64,000 nucleotides of DNA, from the NCBI RefSeq assembly GCF_010725725.1, contig NZ_AP022599.1:4402001-4466000 (forward strand), written 5' to 3'. Every line of letters starts with the position of its first letter. The stretch's first letter is position 1. The stretch comes from Mycolicibacterium pulveris. Its GTDB lineage: Bacteria > Actinomycetota > Actinomycetes > Mycobacteriales > Mycobacteriaceae. The translations under genes were made by a program, and so were the position numbers. This document shows positions 54,919 to 64,000 of this stretch, piece by piece. The notes beneath the pieces are model-generated. The model saw only the letters and a program-made list of their open reading frames with translations, ran no database searches and was not told where the DNA came from.

Positions 54919-56448
54919 ATGTGGCGGGCGGGCTGGCTGGTGTGCGTCGTCGTACTGGCGATGACGCTCGCCGTGCCCACGGTTCCGAACGCGTCGGCGG
55001 CACCCGACGGGCAGTCCGTGGCCCGCTACGGACAGCCCCCGGTATGGGGTGATTGCCAACAGTGGATCACCGACACCAGCAAGATCCCCACCGCACAGTG
55101 CGCCACCGTCGCGGTGCCCGTCGACTGGAACGACGCCGCCGATCCGCAAGCCGCCGACGCCCATTTGGCGGTGATCCGGGTGCCCGCCACCGGCGACCGG
55201 ATCGGGGTGCTGATGGTGAACCCCGGCGGCCCGGGTGCGTCGGCGGTCAAGACCGTCGCGGGAATGGGAGCCGCGCTGGCCGACACCGAGATCGGCCGAC
55301 ACTTCGATCTGGTCGGCTTCGACCCGCGCGGCGTCGGGTTTTCCACCCCGGAGTTGCGCTGCCGCACCGACGCCGAGTTCGACGCCTACCGCCGCGAACC
55401 GATGGTCGACTACAGCCCGGCCGGCGTCGCGCGCATCGAGCAGCTGTACGCGCAGTTCGCCCAGATGTGCGTCGACAGGATGGGCCTCGAGTTCCTGGCC
55501 AACATCGGCACCGCGTCGGCGGCGCGCGACATGGACGTGGTGCGCGCCGCGCTGGGGGAGAACCAGATCAACTATCTCGGTTTCTCCTACGGCACCCAAC
55601 TCGGCGCGGCCTACGCCGAACAGTTCGGAGACCGGGTGCGTGCCATGGTGCTCGACGGGGCCATCGATCCCGCACTTGACCCGATCGCCGCCAGGGTCCG
55701 CCAAATGGCCGGGTTCCAAAGGGCTTTCGAGGAGTACGCGACGGACTGTGCGTCGTCACCGGGTTGCCCGCTGGGCACCGATCCGGCGCAGTTCGTCGCC
55801 CGCTACCGCCAACTGGTGGACCCGTTGGTGCAGCAACCCGCCTACACCTCCGATCCGCGTGGCCTGAGCTACGCCGATGCGATCACCGGCACGGTCAACG
55901 CGCTTTACTCCCAGCGTTACTGGAAGTACCTCACCAGCGGGCTGCTGGGCCTGCAGCGCGGCACCGACGCCGGCGATCTGCTGCTGCTGGCCGACGACTA
56001 CCAGCGCCGCGACGAGTCCGGGCACTACACCAACCAGCAGGACGCGTTTCTGGCCATCCGCTGCGTCGACGCGCCGTATCCGACCGAAACCGCGTCGTGG
56101 GTGGCGGTCGACGCCCAGGTCCGCCAGGTGGCACCGTTCATCGCCTACGGCGGTTTCACCGGGTTGGCCCCGCGTGATTTGTGCGCGCTGTGGCCGGTGC
56201 CGCCGACGTCGTCGCCGCGTCCCGCATCGTCACCCGGACCCGGCAAGGTGGTGGTGGTGTCGACCACCGGCGACCCGGCCACGCCGTACCAAGCCGGCGT
56301 CAACCTGGCCCGCCAGATGCAGGCCTCGCTGATCACGTTCGACGGCAGCCAACACACGGTGGTGTTCAACGGTGACGCCTGCGTGGACACCGCGGTGGTC
56401 AACTTCCTGGTCGATCTGACCGTGCCGCCCGACGGCCTGCGCTGCTAG
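54919..56448 (+). CDS. Exported serine hydrolase, Hip1 paralogue (Rv2223c-like)
   Basis: A 509-residue tandem paralogue of the preceding gene. The signal peptide MWRAGWLVCVVVLAMTLAVP ends near NASAAPDG with no lipobox cysteine, so it is secreted rather than lipidated. The catalytic Ser223 lies in LGFSYGTQLGAAYAEQFG, the acid in TGDPATPYQAGVNLA and the His in DGSQHTVVFNGDAC. The tail RPASSPGPGKVVVVSTTGDP has a short Pro-rich insert. Divergence in anchoring suggests the pair work in different compartments. It converges with the TetR gene, with a four-base overlap. Confidence 0.9.
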   Translation: MWRAGWLVCVVVLAMTLAVPTVPNASAAPDGQSVARYGQPPVWGDCQQWITDTSKIPTAQCATVAVPVDWNDAADPQAADAHLAVIRVPATGDRIGVLMVNPGGPGASAVKTVAGMGAALADTEIGRHFDLVGFDPRGVGFSTPELRCRTDAEFDAYRREPMVDYSPAGVARIEQLYAQFAQMCVDRMGLEFLANIGTASAARDMDVVRAALGENQINYLGFSYGTQLGAAYAEQFGDRVRAMVLDGAIDPALDPIAARVRQMAGFQRAFEEYATDCASSPGCPLGTDPAQFVARYRQLVDPLVQQPAYTSDPRGLSYADAITGTVNALYSQRYWKYLTSGLLGLQRGTDAGDLLLLADDYQRRDESGHYTNQQDAFLAIRCVDAPYPTETASWVAVDAQVRQVAPFIAYGGFTGLAPRDLCALWPVPPTSSPRPASSPGPGKVVVVSTTGDPATPYQAGVNLARQMQASLITFDGSQHTVVFNGDACVDTAVVNFLVDLTVPPDGLRC

Positions 56449-57047
56449 GGGCCGCTGCCCGCGATCTGGGCCAGCAGCGATTCCAGCCGGTCTCGCTTGA
56501 TGACCGGCTGACCGCCCGCCGCGGCGCTGAGCATCAGCCCGCTGATGAAGTTCACCGTCAGCAGCGCGCGGTCGTCGACGCCGGAGGGATCGGCGTCGCT
56601 CGGTTGCGATCGCTCGGCGAGTTCGCGGTGCAATCGAAGGTAGGTCTGCGAATTGGCATGGAACACGGCCGATATCTCGGGATCGCGGCTGGCCTGCAAC
56701 AGCAACTCGATGCGCGCCTTGGTGCGCGTGAGCCCGTCGCCGGTCAGCGACTTCGACACGACCGACGCCAACCGCGACACCGCGGCCTGCCGGGTGGTGT
56801 CGACGTCGGTTTCGGTGACCGACCGCAGGTCGGCGAGGTCGAGTTCGGCCACCCGCTCGGCGACCGCATGGACGAGCGCGGTGCGGGTCCGAAAGTAGTA
56901 CGAGGTGCTGCCCTCGGGTACCCCGGCCTGGCGGTCGACCCGCGGATGGCTGAGCCCCTTGGCGCCGTGCTCGGCGAGCAGTCGGATCGCGGCGTCGCAG
57001 AGTTGACGACGCCGTTGTCGCCCGTCCGGGACTCGGCGCGTCGCCAT
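56445..57047 (-). CDS. TetR-family transcriptional regulator
   Basis: A 200-residue regulator with the N-terminal HTH GRQRRRQLCDAAIRLLAEHG, then GKGLSHPRVDRQAGVPEGST, though the recognition region is Arg-rich (VPEGSTSYYFRTRTALVHAV). The effector half is unremarkable. It starts at ATG 57047, two bases after the stop of the thioesterase gene on the same strand, so they form a two-gene operon. A GTG at 57050 overlapping that stop is an alternative start. Probably controls the thioesterase and itself. Confidence 0.83.
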   Translation of the reverse strand: MATRRVPDGRQRRRQLCDAAIRLLAEHGAKGLSHPRVDRQAGVPEGSTSYYFRTRTALVHAVAERVAELDLADLRSVTETDVDTTRQAAVSRLASVVSKSLTGDGLTRTKARIELLLQASRDPEISAVFHANSQTYLRLHRELAERSQPSDADPSGVDDRALLTVNFISGLMLSAAAGGQPVIKRDRLESLLAQIAGSGP

Positions 57048-57049
57048 CA

Positions 57050-57985
57050 CTACGTGGCGATCGGCCGGATCAGGACTTCCTGTGACGTACTGGCCACGTG
57101 GCGGCCCGCCGCGTCGCGGATGGCTCCGCGGATCAGCGCACGGTGACCGGTGACGGCGACGGTGTCCTGGATGTACAGATGCCAGTCGTCGAAGCGGACG
57201 GGACGGTGCAGCCACAGCGAGTGGTCGACGCTCACGGCCGCGATCGAGGCGTAGTCGGCGCGCCGCGGATGGTTGCGCATCGCCATGTCCAGCAGCAGAT
57301 AATCACTCGCGTACGCCAGCATCGCGCTGTGCAGCGCCTGTTCGCCACCGATGGGGCGCGGCAACCGCATCCAGTGCGACCGCGGCTCCGGCGTCTGCCT
57401 GCCACCCAGGAAGGTCGTCGGCTCGGCGATGCGCATCTCCACCGCGGGCGGGACGTCGATCCAGTTCTGCGCGTTGGATTTCAGCTCCGCCGGGACCCGG
57501 TGCACCCAGTGCTGCAGCAGCGGCATCTCCTCGGGCGCCGGTGGTGGGTCCGATCGCGGGCGATCGAGTTCGGGTTCGGTGGGGTTGGTGTGAAACGACG
57601 CCAGGGCGGTGAGCAGCGTGCGGTCGCCCTGCGTGATCGTCACCTGCCGGGTGGCCATCGACCGCCCATCGCGGACGGCGTCGACGGCGATGTCGACCGG
57701 GGTGTCCGAGGCGCCCGTCTGGACGAAGTAGGCGTGCAGGGAGTGTGGCGCGTGATCGTCGACGGTGCGCGAGGCGGCGTAGAGGGCTTGAGCGAGCAGC
57801 TGCCCGCCGAAGATCCGGCCGAAGCGGTCGCGTTCGTTGGTCGCCCGAAACCGGTCGTCGCCCAACGGCTTCATGTCCAACGCCCGTTCGAGCGTGTCGA
57901 GGGATTCGAGCACCGACTTCTCCAGTGCGGTCCCGTGCAGCGGGCCGGTCAGGTCGGTCGGCTGGTCGGTTTCATCGGTGGCCAT
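57050..57985 (-). CDS. tesB: Acyl-CoA thioesterase II (TesB type)
   Basis: A 311-residue double-hotdog acyl-CoA thioesterase. The first hotdog has RFGRIFGGQLLAQALYAASR and HSLHAYFVQTGASDTPVDIA; the second has MLAYASDYLLLDMAMRNHPR, SVDHSLWLHRPVRFDDWHLY with the catalytic Asp, and GHRALIRGAIRDAAGRHVAS. It hydrolyses medium to long acyl-CoAs, in many bacteria as an overflow or detoxification enzyme. The ATG at 57985 is chosen over a GTG at 58015 because it gives the usual N-terminus. It is upstream of the TetR gene. Confidence 0.9.
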   Translation of the reverse strand: MATDETDQPTDLTGPLHGTALEKSVLESLDTLERALDMKPLGDDRFRATNERDRFGRIFGGQLLAQALYAASRTVDDHAPHSLHAYFVQTGASDTPVDIAVDAVRDGRSMATRQVTITQGDRTLLTALASFHTNPTEPELDRPRSDPPPAPEEMPLLQHWVHRVPAELKSNAQNWIDVPPAVEMRIAEPTTFLGGRQTPEPRSHWMRLPRPIGGEQALHSAMLAYASDYLLLDMAMRNHPRRADYASIAAVSVDHSLWLHRPVRFDDWHLYIQDTVAVTGHRALIRGAIRDAAGRHVASTSQEVLIRPIAT

Positions 57986-58023
57986 CACGGGAGGATCCTG
58001 CCAGATGCTTGCCACCGTTGTCT

Positions 58024-58632
58024 CTAAGACTTTAGAGTCCGAGGGTGGCCCCTGGAATCCTCCGGCACCCGGTAGCCGTCGCGGGTCATGATGCGCACCG
58101 GGTCAGTGCCGTCCCAGCGGGCGCAGGTCTCGGAGATGCGGCGAACCTGGTCGAGAAAGGCGGGCGGGGCCTCGACGACCTCGGTGTAGAACCCGAAGTC
58201 CGCCACGGTGTCGATGTAGGCCACGCGGAAACCGCCGCCCACGCTCTGCGCGGCTACCGGATAGCCCAGCGACGCGAAATCCGCTGTCTTGGCATCGTAA
58301 TCTCTTGTCACCGTGGCGATCTGATGAAAGGAACTGGTCGCACCGCGGCTCCACTCCGAGTAGATGCTCGGTGTCTGACAGTGTTGCTGGATCAACTCGA
58401 TCTGTACCGGGCCCGCCTGTGCGACCGCGACCTGGATTCGGACGGTGCGGGTCTCGCCTCGGTAGTCGGCCTCCTGGTCGACGGCGGGCAGCACGTGAAA
58501 CGGCCCGACCCCGAACGTGCGCGCCCAGCCGGTGGCGGCTTCGAGGATGTCGTCGACGACGTGCCCGAGTTGGAAGAACCGAAACTCCCCGTCGGGCCAC
58601 GGCTGTTCGAACAGGTGCATGCGCACGATCAT
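58024..58632 (-). CDS. VOC-superfamily protein (glyoxalase-like)
   Basis: A 202-residue VOC protein of the larger type with two beta-alpha-beta-beta-beta modules: GEFRFFQLGHVVDDILEAAT and SSFHQIATVTRDYDAKTADF, with VQIELIQQHCQTPSIYSEW and VAYIDTVADFGFYTEVVEA. Such proteins include methylmalonyl-CoA epimerase-like and dioxygenase-like members; the reaction here is unknown. It starts at ATG 58632 or, slightly shorter, at ATG 58620. It is divergent from the epimerase gene, 14 bases apart, and shares a promoter region that must lie inside one of them. Confidence 0.8.
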   Translation of the reverse strand: MIVRMHLFEQPWPDGEFRFFQLGHVVDDILEAATGWARTFGVGPFHVLPAVDQEADYRGETRTVRIQVAVAQAGPVQIELIQQHCQTPSIYSEWSRGATSSFHQIATVTRDYDAKTADFASLGYPVAAQSVGGGFRVAYIDTVADFGFYTEVVEAPPAFLDQVRRISETCARWDGTDPVRIMTRDGYRVPEDSRGHPRTLKS

Positions 58633-58646
58633 GGCACGGCCAGGCG

Positions 58647-59561
58647 ATGCTGAGCGGGGAACGGGTTCTCATCACCGGCCCGGCGGGTCGTATCGCGTAC
58701 GGCGTCACGAAGACGCTCGCCCGCGACAACGAGGTATGGGGAATCGCCAGGTTCTCCGATTCCGCTGCGCGCGAGAAGGTCGAGGCACTGGGCGTCACCA
58801 CCCGCAGCGTCAACCTCGGTGACGCGGACTTCGCCGATCTGCCAACGAATTTCACCTACCTTCTGCACATAGCCGCCGACTTCGGCGAAGACTACGAGCG
58901 CGGCTTGCGCGTCAACGCCGAGGGGACCGGGCTGCTGTTGTCGCACTGCCGTGGCGTCAAGGCCGCGCTGGTGATGTCGACGGTCACCGTGTACAAACCC
59001 CACCCCGACCCGTGGCACGCATTCCGGGAAGACGACCCGATCGGCGACGCCGGGTTGCCCAGCCCGCAGCCGTATTCCATCGTCAAGATCGCCGAGGAGG
59101 CCGTCGCCAGATACTGCGCCCGCGAGTTCGGCATACCGACCACGATCGCCCGGATGGGCAGCGCCTACGGCGAACGAGGCGGCCTGCCGCTGTGGCATCT
59201 GCAGGCGATCGCCGACGGCCGACCCGTCGTGGCCCGCTGGGACCCGTTGCCGTACAGCCCCATTCACGACGATGACATCAACGCCCAGATCCCGGCGCTG
59301 CTCGACGCGGCGAGTGTTCCCGCGACCATCGTCAACTTCGCCGGCGACACCCCGGTCAGCGTTCAGCAGTGGTGCGCGTACTTCGGCGAGCTTCTCGGTG
59401 TCTCGCCACGCGTGGAGGTTCAACCCGTTCCCGGCGCGTCCGTCGGATCCGTGGGCGACCACACCAAGCGCACATCGATCACCGGTCCCTGCGCGGTGCA
59501 CTGGCGAGACGGGTTCCGGGCCATGGCCGCGCACTACTATCCCGACCGTGTGAAGGCGTGA
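58647..59561 (+). CDS. NAD-dependent epimerase/dehydratase family protein
   Basis: A 304-residue extended short-chain dehydrogenase. The cofactor motif is VLITGPAGRIAYGVTKTLAR, a variant in which the usual third Gly is Ala. The catalytic YxxxK is in PYSIVKIAEEAVARYC, and DDINAQIPALLDAA and TIVNFAGDTPVSVQQW follow. The substrate may be a sugar nucleotide or a sterol-like hydroxy compound. The ATG at 58647 is the first clear start. It overlaps the sulfotransferase gene if that uses GTG 59558, suggesting one operon with it and the DUF1214 gene. Confidence 0.82.
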   Translation: MLSGERVLITGPAGRIAYGVTKTLARDNEVWGIARFSDSAAREKVEALGVTTRSVNLGDADFADLPTNFTYLLHIAADFGEDYERGLRVNAEGTGLLLSHCRGVKAALVMSTVTVYKPHPDPWHAFREDDPIGDAGLPSPQPYSIVKIAEEAVARYCAREFGIPTTIARMGSAYGERGGLPLWHLQAIADGRPVVARWDPLPYSPIHDDDINAQIPALLDAASVPATIVNFAGDTPVSVQQWCAYFGELLGVSPRVEVQPVPGASVGSVGDHTKRTSITGPCAVHWRDGFRAMAAHYYPDRVKA

Positions 59562-60706
59562 CGGGCATGCGCTACCCCCAGCCGCACCAGCTGCTCGACG
59601 CAGCGGCCGCCGAATCCGGGCACACCGATTTCGGGCCAGGCGACTTCCGCGAAGGACTGACCGTCCTGCTGGACAGCCTGGAGCGCGACGGCGACCTGGA
59701 TCCCGCCACCGACGCCGCGGTCGTCGGCGATCTGCGCCGCAGGCTGGTCAACCGCCTTCAGGTCGAGGCCTACTACCGCGAACACCCCGAGGTCGAGGAC
59801 GTCATCGTCGAGGGTCCCGTCGACATCAACGGGTTGCCGCGCACCGGCACCACCGCTCTGGCCGACATGCTGTCGCTCGACCCGCAGTTCCGGTGCCTGC
59901 GCGGATGGGAACAGCACCGACCCGTTCCGCCGCCGGTGGCCGGCGGTGAGGCCGACGACCCGCGCAGGCAGGCGTTCATCCGGATGCACGAGCAGCGTCC
60001 CGCCGCGCAGGCCGCCATGCACATCTTCGAGGTCGACGCCACCATGGAGGACACCGAGATCCTCGGGATGGCGTTCCGCGGCCAGCAGATGACGCTGCCG
60101 GTGGCCGGCTACCGATCGTGGTGGCGGCGCGCCGATCTGACCGAGGCGTACGCCTATCACCGCCGGGTGGTGAAGCTGCTCGGGTCGAAAAGCCCGCCGT
60201 CGCTGTGGTTGTTCAAGGCGCCGCACCACAAGTTCCACCTCGAGGCGCTCGCCAACGCCTATCCGGACGTGCGGTTCGTGATGACGCACCGTGACCCGGC
60301 CAAGGTCGTGCCCTCCTACACCAGCCTGGTGTCGACGATCTTCCCGCCCGCGGCGGGGGAGCGGGACCTGTGCGCGCTGGGCCGTGAGGTGAGCGTCCAC
60401 CTGCGCGAGGGGATGCAGCGCGCGATCGCCGAACGCGCGCGCGTCGGCGAGGACCGCTTTTTCGACGTGCACCATCACGAGCTCGTCGCCGACCCGAGGG
60501 GAACGGTCCGCCGCGTCTACGAATGGCTCGGCCTGGAGCTCAAACCCGATGTCGCACAAACGATCTTCGACTGGCAGGACGCCAACGCCGTCGGGGCCAA
60601 AGGCGCGCACCGCTACACCGCGGATCAGTTCGGCCTCTCGGTCGACGAGATCCGCTCGGACTACGACTTCTACATCCGGCACTTCGACGTCGCCAAGGAG
60701 GACTAG
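59558..60706 (+). CDS. Sulfotransferase family protein
   Basis: A PAPS-dependent sulfotransferase of about 380 residues. The 5'-phosphosulfate-binding loop is NGLPRTGTTALADMLSLDPQ, the 3'-phosphate site RFVMTHRDPAKVVPSYTSLV, and the segment LFKAPHHKFHLEALANAYPD is conserved. The acceptor is probably a lipid or polyketide hydroxyl; mycobacteria have many such enzymes of unknown acceptor. I start at GTG 59558, which overlaps the epimerase stop as GTGA; the ATG at 59567 is an alternative. The DUF1214 gene begins four bases after the stop. Confidence 0.85.
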   Translation: MTGMRYPQPHQLLDAAAAESGHTDFGPGDFREGLTVLLDSLERDGDLDPATDAAVVGDLRRRLVNRLQVEAYYREHPEVEDVIVEGPVDINGLPRTGTTALADMLSLDPQFRCLRGWEQHRPVPPPVAGGEADDPRRQAFIRMHEQRPAAQAAMHIFEVDATMEDTEILGMAFRGQQMTLPVAGYRSWWRRADLTEAYAYHRRVVKLLGSKSPPSLWLFKAPHHKFHLEALANAYPDVRFVMTHRDPAKVVPSYTSLVSTIFPPAAGERDLCALGREVSVHLREGMQRAIAERARVGEDRFFDVHHHELVADPRGTVRRVYEWLGLELKPDVAQTIFDWQDANAVGAKGAHRYTADQFGLSVDEIRSDYDFYIRHFDVAKED

Positions 60707-60710
60707 CCCC

Positions 60711-61907
60711 ATGACGACCCTGCCCACCTGGGATCAGCAGATGGAGTCGCTCAAGGGCGTCGCCGATCACCTGCTGGCGACGTGGCGACCGGAGGGCGCA
60801 TCCGAAGCCGAGATCCAGGACATGAACAAACTGGCGCTGTCGATCCTCGCGTGCGGCTACCTCTGCCACGTCTACACCGATTCGCGCCGTCCCGTGTTCA
60901 TGCCGCTGTGGAACTACGCATGCAACCAGGGTGGCCCCAACCCGGACTACGTCTATCTGACCGCCGAGGTCGACGGGTCGGGCACCTATGAGCTGACCGG
61001 CCGCCGCGGCACGGTGCGGTTCGTCGAAGTCACCCAGCAGGCGCCGGGGATGATGAGCAGCCTCAAGGGCGTCGAGCGGCAGATGAAGTTCCAGGCCATC
61101 ACCCACGACCTGGACGACCTGACGATCGCCGAGGACGGGTCCTTCCGGGTGATCATGTCGGCGCAGCGGCCCGAGTCCTACGACGGCGACTGGTGGCCGC
61201 TCAACCCGGAGGCCGGCAAGCTGCTGATGCGCAAGTGCGCCTGCGACTGGAACACCGAGATCGACGCGCAGGTCGCGATCAACCGCCTCGACGACGGCGG
61301 TGCGGACATGTCGCCGGCCGAGATCGCGCGCAGGTTTTCGGAACTGGGCGACTGGATCAAGGGGATGATCGACTTCGACATGGAGCTGGTCCGCTACTAC
61401 CGCGAGCACCACGGCTTCAACGTCCTGCTGCGGTCCCAATGGATTCAGCAGGGCGGTGGGCTGGCCACCAAGCAGGCCTACTACGACGGCATCCACCAGA
61501 TCGCCGACGACGAAGCGCTGATCGTCGAGTTCCCGGTGCCGAGCGACTGCTACTACTGGCAGATCCTGGTGGCCGACGACCGCTTCTCGACCGTGGACTG
61601 GGTGAACCGGCAGTCCAGCCTCAACGACGTGCAGGCGGTGATCGACCCCGACGGCTGGTTCCGCGGCGTGGTGTCCAAGCGCGACCCGGGCGTGCACAAC
61701 TGGCTCGACAAGGCCGACTGGCCGTGGGGGATCCTGCAGGCGCGGTTCTACAAGGCCGAGGAGTTTCCCGAGATCACGGTCACCAAGGTGCCGGTCGCCG
61801 ACGTGCTCGACCACCTCCCGGGCGGCACCGCCGTGCTCACCCCCGAGCAACGCCGCGACCAGCTGCGACACCGGCGGACCGGGGCGCAGTTGCGCCGCAT
61901 CTGGTGA
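60711..61907 (+). CDS. DUF1214 domain protein
   Basis: A 398-residue protein of the DUF1214 family, a domain often found with DUF1254 and of unknown function. Visible family segments are VYLTAEVDGSGTYELTGRRG, GDWWPLNPEAGKLLMRKCAC and RDPGVHNWLDKADWPWGILQ. There is no signal peptide. The start is ATG 60711, five bases after the sulfotransferase stop, and the genes are clearly cotranscribed. It is followed 67 bases later by glnA2, which is not functionally related. Confidence 0.85.
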   Translation: MTTLPTWDQQMESLKGVADHLLATWRPEGASEAEIQDMNKLALSILACGYLCHVYTDSRRPVFMPLWNYACNQGGPNPDYVYLTAEVDGSGTYELTGRRGTVRFVEVTQQAPGMMSSLKGVERQMKFQAITHDLDDLTIAEDGSFRVIMSAQRPESYDGDWWPLNPEAGKLLMRKCACDWNTEIDAQVAINRLDDGGADMSPAEIARRFSELGDWIKGMIDFDMELVRYYREHHGFNVLLRSQWIQQGGGLATKQAYYDGIHQIADDEALIVEFPVPSDCYYWQILVADDRFSTVDWVNRQSSLNDVQAVIDPDGWFRGVVSKRDPGVHNWLDKADWPWGILQARFYKAEEFPEITVTKVPVADVLDHLPGGTAVLTPEQRRDQLRHRRTGAQLRRIW

Positions 61908-61974
61908 GTGCCGGAACCATCACCGCCTTCTCCGTGTAACGCAGATTTAACAGCCGGTGCCTACGCTCGCGGAC

Positions 61975-63315
61975 ATGGATCGGCAGAAGGAATTCGTGCT
62001 GCGCACGCTGGAAGAACGCGACATCCGCTTCGTCCGGCTGTGGTTCACCGATGTGCTCGGATACCTCAAGTCGGTCGCGATCGCGCCCGCCGAGCTCGAG
62101 GGGGCGTTCGAGGAGGGGATCGGCTTCGACGGTTCGGCGATCGAGGGTTTCGCCCGCGTCTCGGAGGCCGACATGATCGCCAGGCCCGATCCGTCCACCT
62201 TCCAGGTGCTGCCGTGGACGTCCAGCGGGGGCGGGCACCATTCGGCGCGGATGTTCTGCGACATCACCATGCCCGACGGCTCACCGTCATGGGCGGACTC
62301 GCGTCACGTGCTGCGCCGGCAGCTGTCCAAGGCCGGCGACCTGGGGTTCTCCTGCTACGTGCATCCGGAGATCGAGTTCTTTCTGCTCAAGCCCGGCGAG
62401 AATGACGGAACCCCGCCGGTGCCCGCCGACAACGGCGGCTACTTCGATCAGGCCGTGCACGACGCCGCCCCCAACTTTCGCCGCCACGCCATCGAAGCGC
62501 TCGAACAGATGGGCATCTCCGTGGAGTTCAGCCACCACGAGGGCGCGCCGGGCCAGCAGGAGATCGACCTGCGTTACGCCGACGCGCTGTCGATGGCCGA
62601 CAACGTCATGACGTTCCGCTACGTGGTCAAGGAAGTGGCGCTCGGCGAGGGCGTGCGCGCCACCTTCATGCCCAAGCCGTTCGCCGAACACCCCGGATCG
62701 GCGATGCACACCCACATGAGCCTGTTCGAGGGCGAGGTCAACGCGTTTCACAGCCCGGAAGACCCGCTGCAACTGTCCAAGGTCGCCAAGTCGTTCATCG
62801 CGGGCATCCTCGAGCACGCCAACGAGATCAGTGCGGTCACCAACCAGTGGGTGAACTCCTACAAGCGGCTGATACACGGCGGGGAGGCCCCGACGGCGGC
62901 GTCGTGGGGCGCGGCCAACCGCTCGGCGCTGGTGCGGGTACCGATGTACACGCCGCGCAAGGCCTCGTCGCGGCGCGTCGAGGTGCGCAGCCCCGACTCG
63001 GCGTGCAACCCGTATCTGACCTTCGCCGTGCTGCTGGCGGCGGGCCTGCGCGGCATCGAGAAGGACTACGTGCTGGGCCCGGAGGCCGAGGACAACGTCT
63101 GGAACCTCACCCCCGAGGAACGCAACGCCATGGGCTACAAGGAGCTGCCGTCGAGCCTGGGCATGGCGCTGACCGAGATGGAGAACTCCGAACTGGTCGC
63201 GGAAGCGTTGGGCGAGCACGTCTTCGACTACTTCCTGCGCAACAAGCACGCCGAGTGGGAGAACTACCGCAGCCACGTCACGCCGTACGAGCTGAAGTCG
63301 TACTTGTCGCTGTAG
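61975..63315 (+). CDS. glnA2: Glutamine synthetase-like protein GlnA2
   Basis: A 446-residue glutamine synthetase-family enzyme. I start at ATG 61975 because the N-terminus [20 protein letters not shown] and the length equal what I recall of M. tuberculosis GlnA2; a GTG at 61957 would add six residues. Catalytic segments are [51 protein letters not shown] and [20 protein letters not shown]. The adenylylation loop Tyr is not in the expected form. GlnA2 of actinobacteria may act on polyamines rather than ammonia; this remains uncertain for this protein. It is upstream of glnE. Confidence 0.92.
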   Translation: MDRQKEFVLRTLEERDIRFVRLWFTDVLGYLKSVAIAPAELEGAFEEGIGFDGSAIEGFARVSEADMIARPDPSTFQVLPWTSSGGGHHSARMFCDITMPDGSPSWADSRHVLRRQLSKAGDLGFSCYVHPEIEFFLLKPGENDGTPPVPADNGGYFDQAVHDAAPNFRRHAIEALEQMGISVEFSHHEGAPGQQEIDLRYADALSMADNVMTFRYVVKEVALGEGVRATFMPKPFAEHPGSAMHTHMSLFEGEVNAFHSPEDPLQLSKVAKSFIAGILEHANEISAVTNQWVNSYKRLIHGGEAPTAASWGAANRSALVRVPMYTPRKASSRRVEVRSPDSACNPYLTFAVLLAAGLRGIEKDYVLGPEAEDNVWNLTPEERNAMGYKELPSSLGMALTEMENSELVAEALGEHVFDYFLRNKHAEWENYRSHVTPYELKSYLSL

Positions 63316-63343
63316 CCGCGGGCCCTTGCGCTACCGTCCAAAT

Positions 63344-64000
63344 GTGGCCAAACCTGCGACGCAGCGTCCGAAGCTGCCCAGCGTAGGCCGGCTGGGACTG
63401 GTCGAACCGTCCGCGCCCGCCGATCTGGATCGGCTCGGCTGGAACACCGACGACCACACCGATCTGCTGTGGTCGTTGTCGCGGGCGCCCGACGCCGACA
63501 CGGCGCTGAAGGCGATGGTGCGGCTGGCCGAGGCGGTGGGTTCGGGCTGGGCCGAGCTCAACGCGCAACTGATGACCGATCGCCCGCTGCGCGGCCGGTT
63601 GTTCAGCATCCTGGGGTCATCGCTGGCGCTGGCCGACCACCTGATCGCGCACCCGGACGCCTGGCGTCTGCTGTCCGGCGAGGTGACGTTGCCGTCGGCC
63701 GAGGAACTGAAGGCCACTTTCGGATCGCTGGCCGGGGAATTCGCCGATGCAAACGCTGCGCTGCAGCCGTTGCACACGCTGTACCGCGACCGGCTGTTGG
63801 TGCTGGCCGCTCTGGACCTGGCGTCCACCGTGGAGAACGAACCCGTCCTGCCGTTCAAGACCGTTGCCGCGCTCCTGTCGGACCTCGCGGACGCCGCGCT
63901 GGGCGCCGCGCTGACGGTGGCGATCGCCTCGTTGGGGCTGCGACCCGAGGAGGCCCCGCGACTCGCGGTGATCGCGATGGGTAAGTGCGGTGCGCGAGAA
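63344..64000 (+). CDS. glnE: Glutamine synthetase adenylyltransferase GlnE, 3' end cut by window edge
   Basis: The bifunctional adenylyltransferase/deadenylase that controls glutamine synthetase. Only the first 219 residues are in the window, from GTG 63344, 28 bases after glnA2. The start of the first nucleotidyltransferase domain is visible ([20 protein letters not shown] and [14 protein letters not shown] at the edge, where the GKxGxxE pattern of the active site begins). Full-length GlnE is about 950-1000 residues. The glnA2-glnE arrangement is the standard mycobacterial one. Confidence 0.9.
   Translation, partial: MAKPATQRPKLPSVGRLGLVEPSAPADLDRLGWNTDDHTDLLWSLSRAPDADTALKAMVRLAEAVGSGWAELNAQLMTDRPLRGRLFSILGSSLALADHLIAHPDAWRLLSGEVTLPSAEELKATFGSLAGEFADANAALQPLHTLYRDRLLVLAALDLASTVENEPVLPFKTVAALLSDLADAALGAALTVAIASLGLRPEEAPRLAVIAMGKCGARE

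Noticed and set aside
52750..55719. About 990-codon - strand open frame opposite the WS/DGAT and Hip1 genes
   Set aside because: Same artefact: antisense of two clear genes with low-complexity His/Arg/Gly/Val-rich translation and no start signal.

Overview
The window is GC-rich chromosomal DNA from a mycobacterium, most likely a rapidly growing Mycolicibacterium-type species. Gene content and order follow, in inverted orientation, the M. tuberculosis block Rv2249c to Rv2221c: glpD1, accD6-kasB-kasA-acpM-fabD (the FAS-II mycolate operon), a MabR-like regulator, aceE, ahpE, cobD, ptpA/ptkA, cobC, a NIF3 gene, the RNase H/phosphatase fusion, rnpB, a CYTH/CHAD gene, panB, two Hip1/CaeA-type hydrolases, glnA2 and glnE. 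These synteny statements rest on remembered M. tuberculosis gene order, not on a search.

Layout. 1-13.0 kb is conserved core: glycerol-3-phosphate dehydrogenase, FAS-II elongation, pyruvate dehydrogenase E1, a lipoprotein, a DUF3052 protein and peroxiredoxin AhpE, ending at tRNA-Val(TAC). 13.1-33.26 kb is an accessory segment lying between tRNA-Val and the core gene at 33.27 kb. It starts with a broken esterase, a TetR-PutP pair, a secreted M4-type metallopeptidase and an Lrp/AsnC regulator. Next comes a decayed branched-chain 2-oxoacid dehydrogenase locus: a frameshifted ACT-domain gene, intact E1-alpha, and a frameshifted, truncated E1-beta fused tail-to-tail to a truncated Rieske gene. A GntR-FCD regulator, a frameshifted acyl-CoA ligase and a PaaX-family regulator follow. 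The segment ends with an apparently intact aerobic benzoyl-CoA (Box) module: semialdehyde dehydrogenase, GlcG/HbpS-like protein, BoxB, BoxC, benzoate-CoA ligase, a ferredoxin reductase and a 7Fe-type ferredoxin.

33.3-41.1 kb returns to core (DUF2236, cobD, SURF1-like, ptpA, ptkA-like HAD, cobC, NIF3, zinc-ribbon coiled coil, RNase H/phosphatase). 41.1-46.1 kb is a patchwork of small accessory genes (XRE-cupin, methyltransferase, methionine aminopeptidase, a small XRE regulator with a palindromic operator, LpqN-like lipoprotein, small secreted protein, AraC-VOC-ICMT operon). RNase P RNA lies at 46.18-46.59 kb. 46.6-64 kb mixes core genes (CYTH/CHAD, panB, two Hip1-type hydrolases, glnA2, glnE) with lipid genes (fatty-acyl-AMP ligase plus enoyl-CoA hydratase, WS/DGAT acyltransferase, acyl-CoA thioesterase with TetR, and a VOC/epimerase/sulfotransferase/DUF1214 cluster).

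Most notable points: the Box module has no BoxA-type fused reductase but ends with a separate reductase and ferredoxin. Three promoters in its neighbourhood carry CTACA-N25-TGTAG with identical spacing. The promoter just beyond the ferredoxin has two ATTGTCAGACAAT boxes of GntR type. The DNA upstream of the Box genes is full of frameshifts and deletion scars while the Box genes themselves are open.
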